Source: Pseudomonadota bacterium
GTDB lineage: Bacteria > Desulfobacterota > Desulfobulbia > Desulfobulbales > Desulfobulbaceae
DNA length: 5,006 nt
Assembly (NCBI GenBank): GCA_009778235.1
Contig: WRKE01000140.1
Coordinates: 1 to 5,006 of the forward strand
Reading direction: 5' to 3'
This document shows, piece after piece, positions 1 through 5,006 of the stretch. Made by a program: the position numbers and the translations under genes. Every line of letters starts with the position of its first letter. Positions within the stretch are counted from its first letter, which is position 1. The notes below the pieces were generated by a model that saw only the letters and a list, made by a program, of their open reading frames with translations, did not search any database and was not told the origin of the DNA.

Positions 1-6
1 TCTCAC

Positions 7-69
7 CGCCTTGATTCTCAAGGCGACTGTACGACCGATAATCAGTCGGCGAATCAAGATTATTTTTTT
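7..69 (+). terminator. Possible intrinsic terminator with a competing upstream hairpin
   Basis: Bases 10-17 (CTTGATTC) are perfectly complementary to 51-58 (GAATCAAG), and an inner stem pairs 24-29 (CGACTG) with 43-48 (CAGTCG). The outer stem is followed after four bases by seven T (63-69), which is the layout of an intrinsic terminator on the + strand. A second perfect 8-bp hairpin, 7-14 (CGCCTTGA) with 18-25 (TCAAGGCG) around a 3-base loop, uses the same 5' bases and so excludes the first structure. This could be a plain terminator of a gene left of the window or an attenuator-like switch. The pairing is read directly; the function is inference, and no gene is visible before it. Confidence 0.4.
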
Positions 70-189
70 GCGTTTCGAGAACGAAAGACACATCTACTCC
101 GTGATTCACGCGGTTGTATTCCTAAATAATCGGATACTGTTTCCGAAATTTACGTTGATTGTTTCCCTTCGCACCAGTAAATAATCATA

Positions 190-227
190 GGGTTAGCTGA
201 GACGATCATCTTGGCTGACCCTTTTTT
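190..227 (+). terminator. Rho-independent terminator
   Basis: A 13-bp stem pairs 190-202 (GGGTTAGCTGAGA) with 209-221 (TCTTGGCTGACCC) around the 6-base loop 203-208. It contains three G-U wobbles and is followed directly by six T (222-227). The GC-rich base plus T run is the classical intrinsic terminator. It acts on + strand transcripts, because the other side has no clean U run. It ends whatever transcript enters from the left and separates it from the glgP leader. Confidence 0.75.
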
Positions 228-366
228 ATTTCCTTTCCCGCACCAGCCGCACCCTGCCCCCACATCAAGAAAACATTTTCGCCAGCAAAGCGATCGGCAC
301 CCATCCCGCCAAAAACCTCCCGATGGAAACACTCCAAAAAAATCGAGCGGCTGTTTTTCCGGATTG

Positions 367-427
367 TTCTTGCCCATCCCATATCTTTTCCTCTTGCCCG
401 TCTCATACCATCTCCTCTTGCCAATAC
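367..427 (+). repeat. Degenerate 24-nt tandem repeat
   Basis: Two adjacent 24-base units (367-390 and 391-414) share the pattern YTCTTGCCC, then TC, CATA and a terminal TC. A third partial unit begins at 415 with CTCTTGCC. About 17-18 of 24 positions agree between the two full units. The period is a multiple of three, so shadow reading frames here show an 8-residue repeat, but no frame looks like a real gene. It may be a slippage-derived repeat or binding-site array; the role is unknown. Confidence 0.5.
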
Positions 428-456
428 GGCAGGTCACGATAGGAACATATTGAATT

Positions 457-489
457 TTAATGAAAAAATATAAATATTTTTTGCATTAA
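457..489. repeat. AT-rich inverted repeat upstream of glgP
   Basis: The left arm 457-470 (TTAATGAAAAAATA) is complementary to the right arm 475-489 (TATTTTTTGCATTAA), apart from one unpaired G at 483. The centre is TAAA (471-474). The arms therefore pair over 14 positions, 8 of them without interruption next to the centre. It lies inside the most AT-rich part of the leader, about 180 bases before the glgP start codon. It could be an operator or a curved or bound promoter element; a pure A/U hairpin would be a poor terminator. The symmetry is visible in the sequence, the role is inferred. Confidence 0.55.
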
Positions 490-530
490 CAATAGAAAAT
501 TATATCAAATTCCCTGGGCAAGCCCCCAAC

Positions 531-604
531 GCCGCCTTGGTGCGCCGGTAAAATCCCACCATGCCGAAACCTCATTTGCCGCCTTGGCGTTTATCCGGTA
601 CAAT
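531..604 (+). repeat. Two-block direct repeat before glgP
   Basis: GCCGCCTTGG occurs at 531-540 and again at 578-587. Each copy is followed by CCGGTA (545-550 and 595-600) and then by a similar AAAT or CAAT tail. The gap between the two blocks is 4 bases in the first copy and 7 in the second. The copies are about 47-50 bases apart and lie 67-140 bases before the start codon, inside the probable 5' untranslated leader. They may be paired protein-binding sites or a small duplication. Confidence 0.5.
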
Positions 605-659
605 AACTTGTCCATTCCGGTCATTCATTTGATTGCTCTCACTCTATCCGACTGTCCCC

Positions 660-664
660 AGGAG
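660..664 (+). promoter_or_regulatory. Ribosome binding site of glgP
   Basis: AGGAG lies six bases before the ATG at 671, which is ideal spacing. It decides the start: the in-frame TTG at 584 gives a 29-residue longer frame but has no such site and adds residues unlike the family. Confidence 0.85.
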
Positions 665-670
665 ATTTCC

Positions 671-3160
671 ATGGATCAGATGGCCATCGATCCCGCCAAC
701 CATCATGCCTATTCCTCAATTTTCCAGGGAACCGGGGTTGAGGACTTCAAAAAATGCATTCAGCATCACCTGATGAGTTTCCAAGGCCGTGATCCGGACC
801 GGGCCGGCGACCCGGATGTCTACCGCGCCTTGTCCTACGCCCTACGCGACGTGTTGATGGAAAAATGGATCAAGACCCAAAAAACCTTTTATGCCGGCAA
901 GATGAAGCGGGTGTACTATCTCTCGCTTGAATTTCTGGTCGGCCGCTCGCTCGGCAATGCCATCATCAACATGGGCCTGATGGATGAAGTCACTCAGGCC
1001 TTGGAGCAATTAGGCTACCAACTGGAACGGCTGCGGGAATGCGAAGAGGACGCGGCCCTGGGCAACGGTGGCCTCGGCCGGCTGGCCTCCTGTTTCATGG
1101 ATTCGATCGCCACCATGAAGATACCGGCCTATGGCTACGGTATCCGCTACGATTTCGGCCTGTTCAACCAAAAGATCGTCGACGGCTTCCAGGTCGAGAC
1201 CCCGGACAGTTGGCTGCGGCTGGGATCTCCCTGGATGTATGAGCGCACCTCGTTCATGTATCCGGTCCAATTTTACGGTCATGTCACCACCTCCACCGAC
1301 AAGAAAGGCCGCCTGCGCGCCCGCTGGATCAACACCGAAATCGTCATGGCCATGGCCTGCGACATGCTGGTGCCGGGGTTCAACAACGACCACGTCATCA
1401 ACATGCGCCTGTGGCGGGCCAAGGCCTCGCGCGAGCTGGATCTGCGCTCCTTCAATGCCGGCGACTACATCAGCGCGGTGGAAAGCAAGGTCAAGTCCGA
1501 GACGATTTCCAAGGTGCTCTACCCCAGCGACGATATCAGCGAGGGTCAAGAACTGCGCCTTAAACAGCAGTATTTCTTCGTTGCCGCCACCTTCCAGGAC
1601 ATTCTCCGCCGTTATCGCAAGGATAACGAAACCTTTGACGATTTTCCCAACCAGGTGGCAGTGCAGCTCAACGACACCCATCCGGCCATCGCCATTCCTG
1701 AACTGATGCGGCTTTTGCTCGATGTTGAAGGCTTAAGCTGGGAACAGGCCTGGAATATCTGCGTCAAGACCTTTGCCTACACCAACCACACCCTGATGCC
1801 CGAAGCCCTTGAGACCTGGCCGGTCAATGTGCTGGGGCGGGTGCTGCCGCGCCACCTGGAGATCATCTACGAGATCAACCGGCGGTTTCTAGACGAGGTG
1901 GCCCAGCGCTTTCCCGGCAACATGAGGAAAATTCAGGAAATGTCCCTGATTGAGGAAGGCCCGGTGCAGAGGGTGCGCATGGCCAATCTCGCCATTGTCG
2001 GCAGCCATTCGGTCAACGGGGTGGCTGCGCTCCATTCCGAACTGCTGAAGAATTATCTCTTCCGCAATTTCGACGAAATGTGGCCCGGAAAAATCAACTC
2101 CAAGACCAATGGCATCACCCCGCGCCGATGGCTGCTCAAATGCAACCAGAGGCTTGCCCAGATCATCGGGGAAAAAATCGGCTACGACTGGGTCGTGGAT
2201 CTTGACCAACTGCGCGGCCTGGAGGTCTACAGCGACGATCCATCCTTTCACCAGCGGTGGCAGGAGGTCAAACTGGCCAACAAAGAACGGTTGGCCAAGA
2301 TCATTGCCGCCGACTGCCGCATCGAGGTGAATCCGGACACCCTGTTCGACATCCAGGTCAAACGCATTCACGAGTACAAGCGGCAGCTTTTGAATGTGCT
2401 GCATGTGATTCACCTCTACCAGCGGCTGATCACCCGCCCCGATGAGCCGATCACGCCCAGAACCGTCATCTTTGCCGGCAAGGCCGCGCCTTCGTATCAC
2501 AAGGCGAAACTGATCATCAAACTGATCAACTCGGTCGGGGGCGTGGTCAACAACGATCCCCGCATCGGCCACCGGCTGAAAGTGGCGTTCATTCCCAACT
2601 ATAGCGTCTCGCTCGCGGAACGGATCATTCCCGCCGCCGATCTCTCCGAGCAGATTTCCACCGCCGGGACCGAGGCCTCGGGTACCGGCAACATGAAGTT
2701 CGCCCTCAACGGCGCCCTGACCATCGGCACGCTCGACGGCGCCAATATCGAAATCCGCGAAGAAGTGGGAGCGGAGAATATCTTTATTTTCGGCATGACC
2801 GCTCCAGAGGCGGAATACGAAAAGAAGTGCAAGTCGCGAACGCCCTGGCAGATTTACGAAACCAATCCCGAGGTGCGGGCCATCATCGAGGCGATAGCCA
2901 ACGGCGTGTTCAGCAGCGGTAACACCGAACTGTTCCAGCCGCTGGTCAACGACCTCCTCAATGAAAACGATCCTTATCTGCAGTTGCTCGATCTGGAATC
3001 CTACCTCCAGTGCCAACGCCAGGTGGGCAAGATGTACACCGATCGCGCCACCTGGACCAAAAAATCGATCCTCAACGTGGCCAGGATGGGCAAATTCTCC
3101 AGCGACCGGACCATCAAGGAATATGCCGAGAAAATCTGGCAGGTGAAGGTCGGTGGGTAA
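671..3160 (+). CDS. glgP: Glycogen/starch (alpha-glucan) phosphorylase
   Basis: This cytoplasmic GT35 enzyme removes glucose from the non-reducing ends of alpha-1,4-glucan with inorganic phosphate, giving glucose-1-phosphate. The ATG at 671, with AGGAG six bases upstream, gives 829 residues, close to the usual 800-840. The N-terminal domain shows YYLSLEFLVGR (82-92), GNGGLGRLA (131-139) and TNHTLMPEALE with the active-site His373. The C-terminal domain shows FDIQVKRIHEYKRQLLN (from 559; Lys564, Arg565 and Lys570 match rabbit muscle Lys568, Arg569 and Lys574). It also has EASGTGNMK (668-676) with the cofactor lysine Lys676 and Glu668. The C-terminus ends in the family's GKFSSDRTI...Y...IW pattern, so the gene is intact. 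The Ser14 phosphorylation region of animal enzymes is not seen, as expected for bacteria. It stands alone, without other glycogen genes, after a long leader. A maltodextrin preference (MalP type) cannot be excluded from sequence. Confidence 0.97.
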   Translation: MDQMAIDPANHHAYSSIFQGTGVEDFKKCIQHHLMSFQGRDPDRAGDPDVYRALSYALRDVLMEKWIKTQKTFYAGKMKRVYYLSLEFLVGRSLGNAIINMGLMDEVTQALEQLGYQLERLRECEEDAALGNGGLGRLASCFMDSIATMKIPAYGYGIRYDFGLFNQKIVDGFQVETPDSWLRLGSPWMYERTSFMYPVQFYGHVTTSTDKKGRLRARWINTEIVMAMACDMLVPGFNNDHVINMRLWRAKASRELDLRSFNAGDYISAVESKVKSETISKVLYPSDDISEGQELRLKQQYFFVAATFQDILRRYRKDNETFDDFPNQVAVQLNDTHPAIAIPELMRLLLDVEGLSWEQAWNICVKTFAYTNHTLMPEALETWPVNVLGRVLPRHLEIIYEINRRFLDEVAQRFPGNMRKIQEMSLIEEGPVQRVRMANLAIVGSHSVNGVAALHSELLKNYLFRNFDEMWPGKINSKTNGITPRRWLLKCNQRLAQIIGEKIGYDWVVDLDQLRGLEVYSDDPSFHQRWQEVKLANKERLAKIIAADCRIEVNPDTLFDIQVKRIHEYKRQLLNVLHVIHLYQRLITRPDEPITPRTVIFAGKAAPSYHKAKLIIKLINSVGGVVNNDPRIGHRLKVAFIPNYSVSLAERIIPAADLSEQISTAGTEASGTGNMKFALNGALTIGTLDGANIEIREEVGAENIFIFGMTAPEAEYEKKCKSRTPWQIYETNPEVRAIIEAIANGVFSSGNTELFQPLVNDLLNENDPYLQLLDLESYLQCQRQVGKMYTDRATWTKKSILNVARMGKFSSDRTIKEYAEKIWQVKVGG

Positions 3161-3175
3161 GCGAACGCGGACAGC

Positions 3176-3205
3176 CGGGGTGCGGCAGCAGTGTGGGCCG
3201 CCCCG
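3176..3205. other. GC-rich hairpin between convergent genes, no T run
   Basis: CGGGG (3176-3180) and CGGC (3183-3186) pair with CCCCG (3201-3205) and GCCG (3197-3200), leaving a 2-base bulge and a 10-base loop. It sits between the glgP stop (3160) and the orn stop (3239). Neither strand shows a T run after the stem, so it is not a standard intrinsic terminator. It may stabilise the 3' end of one or both transcripts or act together with Rho. Confidence 0.4.
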
Positions 3206-3238
3206 CTCCCTGGCGACAGAGAAGGGATGGGCGGAATC

Positions 3239-3784
3239 TCAGAGCTCTTTCTTTAAGAAAAAATCGCCGTAGTGTTTGAGTTCGGCGATGGATTCCCGGA
3301 TATCGTCGTGGGCCAGGTGCCGGCACTCCTTGGTGAACCGGGGCAATTCCGGCGCCCAGCGCTGGACCAGTTCCTTGAGGGTGCTGACGTCGATATTGCG
3401 ATAGTGGAAGTAGTGTTCCAATTCCGGCATGAAGCGGGCTAAAAACCGGCGGTCATGCCAGACCGAATTGCCGCACATGGGCGAAACCCGGTGCTCTACC
3501 CACTGTTTCATGAACTCCAGGGTCTCGAGCTCTGCCCGGCGGCAGGTATAGGGGCTCATGCGCACGCGCTTGAGCAGGCCTGATTCGCGGTGGTGCTTGC
3601 GGTTCCAGGCGTCCATGGCAGAGAGCACCTCTTCCGGCTGATGGATGGCGATGACCGGCCCCTCGGCCAGAATGTCCAGGCGGGAGGTGGTCACTACCGT
3701 CGCCACCTCCAGAATCCTGTCGGCCGAAGGATTCAACCCGGTCATCTCCAGGTCGATCCATACCAGGTTGCTGTCATCTTTCAT
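3239..3784 (-). CDS. orn: Oligoribonuclease (DEDDh 3'-5' exoribonuclease)
   Basis: Orn degrades RNA fragments of 2-5 nucleotides, including pGpG from cyclic-di-GMP breakdown, to mononucleotides in the cytoplasm, and is usually a homodimer. Starting at the ATG at 3784 the protein has 181 residues, the same length as E. coli Orn, and aligns along its whole length. Catalytic residues visible are Asp11 and Glu13 (WIDLEMTGL), Asp111 (HDRRFL), His156 and Asp161 (HLAHDDIRES). The conserved stretches LAEGPVIAIHQ, SPMCGNS and FHYRNIDVSTLKEL are present. An in-frame TTG at 3817 would add 11 residues unlike the family. The ribosome site is weak (GGAA four bases, or AAGGGA ten bases, before ATG). A 46-codon frame (3921-3781) overlaps the start by ATGA, so coupling is possible. 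The gene converges on glgP and diverges from the FAD gene. Confidence 0.97.
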   Translation of the reverse strand: MKDDSNLVWIDLEMTGLNPSADRILEVATVVTTSRLDILAEGPVIAIHQPEEVLSAMDAWNRKHHRESGLLKRVRMSPYTCRRAELETLEFMKQWVEHRVSPMCGNSVWHDRRFLARFMPELEHYFHYRNIDVSTLKELVQRWAPELPRFTKECRHLAHDDIRESIAELKHYGDFFLKKEL

Positions 3785-4166
3785 TGCATTCCAATCCCTT
3801 CCGTCTCGCTGCCCCAATGGCGACTCTCGCCTGTCTTCAGTGGACCATAGCCTGGTTTCAGGTTCAACGTTTTTCTTCTCTCTTTCCGGCCTTCCATCCC
3901 GGCAAGCGCGGCCCCAAGCACTCTCTCCTTTAAAAAGACCTGCATAATCCGACAGGGCGACAAGCAGCCCTTTTCAGCGCTTTCCCGCCATCGTTCCCTC
4001 TTTTTTCAGATTGCCGCCAGCCGCCCGGCCACGGAACAATTCAATGGTCTTCTTGAAAAAAATATGGCAGAACAAAAAGAAGCCAAGCATAACGCCCGCG
4101 AAACCACCCACCATGGGCAACCGACCGCAACAGCAAACCACTTTTCCCAGCACCACCTGGAGCGCC
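3785..4166. other. Divergent intergenic region between orn and the FAD protein gene
   Basis: This 382-bp gap must carry promoters for two divergent genes, but I find no convincing -35/-10 pair on either strand; CATAAT at 3943-3948 lacks a suitable -35. On the minus strand a GTG-started frame (3921-3781, 46 residues) has a strong AAAGGAG site three bases before it and ends TGA overlapping the orn ATG. Also on the minus strand a 64-residue frame (4168-3974) contains a hydrophobic stretch that could be one membrane helix followed by a basic tail. Neither matches a family I know, and both could be chance frames. The + strand frame of the FAD protein is also open back to 3948. Confidence 0.5.
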
Positions 4167-5006
4167 ATGGCCCCGACTTCTGCCTGTCAGCATTACGACG
4201 TGATCGTTGTCGGTGGAGGCCCGGCTGGGCTGTTCGCCGCTTACCACTTAAGCGAGCACACTTCGCTGCGCATCCTGCTGATCGAGAAGGGCAAGCCTTC
4301 CCTGAAACGCGCCTGCCCGATCGGAGAAAAAGGCTGCGCCCATTGCCAGCCCTGCAACATCCTCTGCGGCATTGGCGGCGCAGGTCTCTTCTCCGACGGC
4401 AAACTCAACTTCATCCATAAACTGGGCAAAACCGACCTGACTCAGTTCTTAGGCTTTGCCGACGCCTGCGCCCTGATCGACGAAACCGAATCGATCTTCA
4501 ATCGCTTTGGCATGGACGGTCAAGCCTATCCCACCGATATGGAGAAAGCCCGGACCATCCGCCAGGAGGCACGCAAAAACGGCATCGAGCTGTTGCTGAT
4601 CAAACAAAAACACCTCGGCAGCGACAACCTGCCCCGGCACATCGAGGCCATGGTCCGCCACATGGAGCAGCAAGGGGTTCGTTTCCTTCATGCCGATCCG
4701 GTCCGGGATATCCTGGTCCGCCAGGGCCGGGTGACCGGCGTGGTAACGGACCAGGCCACCTACCACGCCGATTTTGTCATTTTGGCCCCTGGCCGGGCCG
4801 GGGCCGAATGGGTTGCCGCCATTGCCGGCCGCAACAACATCCGGGTATCGCAGCGCGGCATCGAGGTAGGAGTTCGGGTTGAAGTACACAATGAGATCAT
4901 GCAGGATATCTGTTCCATCATCTATGACCCGACCTTTTTCATCCGCACCGCCAAATACGACGACCAGACCCGCACCTTCTGCACCAATTTCGGCGGATAC
5001 GTCGCC
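4167..5006 (+). CDS. FAD-dependent dehydrogenase-like protein (COG2509 type), 3' end outside the window
   Basis: The 280 visible residues form the first part of a flavoprotein; relatives are usually around 450 residues or longer, so a large C-terminal part is missing. An N-terminal Rossmann fold binds FAD: DVIVVGGGPAGLFAA (11-25) with the acidic Glu40 at the end of the second strand (ILLIEKG). Next comes a cysteine-rich insert with Cys50, 57, 60, 63 and 67, then GIGGAGLFSDGKL (68-80), which is typical of this family. VILAPGRAG (204-212) is the second nucleotide-contact motif, and GIEVGVRVEV plus RTFC (269-272) are further family marks. The substrate is unknown; redox activity is inferred from the fold. 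I chose the ATG at 4167 because GGAG lies four bases before it and the fold begins at once. In-frame ATGs at 4113 and 4044 have poorer sites. The gene is divergent from orn. Confidence 0.9.
   Translation, partial: MAPTSACQHYDVIVVGGGPAGLFAAYHLSEHTSLRILLIEKGKPSLKRACPIGEKGCAHCQPCNILCGIGGAGLFSDGKLNFIHKLGKTDLTQFLGFADACALIDETESIFNRFGMDGQAYPTDMEKARTIRQEARKNGIELLLIKQKHLGSDNLPRHIEAMVRHMEQQGVRFLHADPVRDILVRQGRVTGVVTDQATYHADFVILAPGRAGAEWVAAIAGRNNIRVSQRGIEVGVRVEVHNEIMQDICSIIYDPTFFIRTAKYDDQTRTFCTNFGGYVA

Larger units (their letters stand above)
228..670 (+). other. Long non-coding leader upstream of glgP
   Basis: No reading frame in this 443-bp stretch looks like a gene. The frames present have no recognisable domain, no supporting ribosome binding site and low-complexity composition. 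The stretch contains a pyrimidine-rich degenerate tandem repeat (367-427), an AT-rich block (about 447-511) with a large inverted repeat, and a two-block direct repeat nearer the gene. The glgP promoter most likely lies in or just after the AT-rich block. Candidate hexamers such as TTGAAT (450-455), TATAAA (469-474), TTGCAT (481-486) and TATATC (501-506) do not combine with good 16-18-bp spacing, so I do not name a promoter. A start there would leave a 5' untranslated leader of roughly 150 bases or more. Confidence 0.6.

Noticed and set aside
2..184. + strand frame open from the left edge to TAA at 182-184, just before the terminator at 190
   Set aside because: It could be the C-terminus of an upstream gene, but it uses many rare codons (AGA, ATA, CGA, CTA, GTA), lacks the G/C third-position bias of the other genes, overlaps a terminator-like structure and resembles no family I know. 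A 60-codon opening is not significant alone.
150..437. 95-codon minus strand frame and overlapping 72-codon frame upstream of glgP
   Set aside because: They have no recognisable domain, run through the terminator hairpin, and owe their repeated residues to the 24-nt tandem repeat.
211..453. 80-codon + strand frame with a hydrophobic end
   Set aside because: Its TTG start lies inside the terminator stem and the hydrophobic end comes from the pyrimidine-rich repeat; there is no ribosome site.
584..670. TTG start adding 29 residues to GlgP
   Set aside because: There is no ribosome site, whereas AGGAG is ideally placed for the ATG at 671; the extra residues do not resemble phosphorylase N-termini.
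1010..3016. Long minus strand frames (223 and 375 codons) inside glgP
   Set aside because: These are antisense shadows of a GC-rich gene; the + strand is a complete phosphorylase with its catalytic residues.
3248..3266. AT-rich dyad TTTCTT-T-AAGAAA near the end of orn, considered as a glgP terminator
   Set aside because: It is short, free of G-C pairs near the T side, and explained by Lys and Phe codons at the orn C-terminus.
3954..3974. Hairpin AGGGC / GCCCT followed by TTT on the + strand
   Set aside because: It has only a 5-bp stem with an 8-base loop and a very short T run, and there is no + strand gene before it.
4449..4889. 146-codon minus strand frame
   Set aside because: It is an antisense shadow of the FAD protein gene, whose + strand frame carries clear family motifs.

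Overview
The window reads as ordinary chromosomal DNA from a Gram-negative bacterium: GC-rich coding sequence with mostly G or C in third codon positions, and a much more AT-rich leader. It holds two complete genes and one gene cut by the right edge. A GlgP-type phosphorylase, a proteobacterial-type oligoribonuclease and a COG2509-type FAD protein with a Cys-rich insert fit a proteobacterium in the broad sense. A Desulfobacterota (former Deltaproteobacteria) origin is my guess from overall feel, not something the sequence proves.

Layout. Positions 1-227 hold no gene I can support but carry two terminator-like structures; the second (190-227) is a strong intrinsic terminator on the + strand. 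Positions 228-670 are a long non-coding leader before glgP, with a degenerate 24-nt tandem repeat (367-427), an AT-rich block containing a large inverted repeat (457-489) and a two-block direct repeat (531-554 and 578-604). glgP (671-3160, +) encodes a full-length 829-residue glycogen/starch phosphorylase. orn (3784-3239, -) converges on it with a 78-bp gap and encodes a 181-residue oligoribonuclease. A 382-bp gap (3785-4166) separates orn from a divergent gene (4167 to the window end, +) for the first 280 residues of a FAD-dependent dehydrogenase-like protein.

How the genes relate. No operon is visible: the three genes are convergent or divergent to one another. GlgP releases glucose-1-phosphate from storage polyglucan, Orn finishes RNA turnover by degrading 2-5-nt fragments, and the FAD protein is a flavoenzyme of unknown substrate. 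The glgP gene is solitary here, without glgA, glgB or glgC next to it.

I see no CRISPR array, transposon, phage gene, toxin-antitoxin pair or defence system. The observations most worth checking are regulatory: competing hairpins at the left edge, the inverted repeat upstream of glgP, a 46-codon reading frame overlapping the orn start by ATGA, and the cysteine cluster of the FAD protein.
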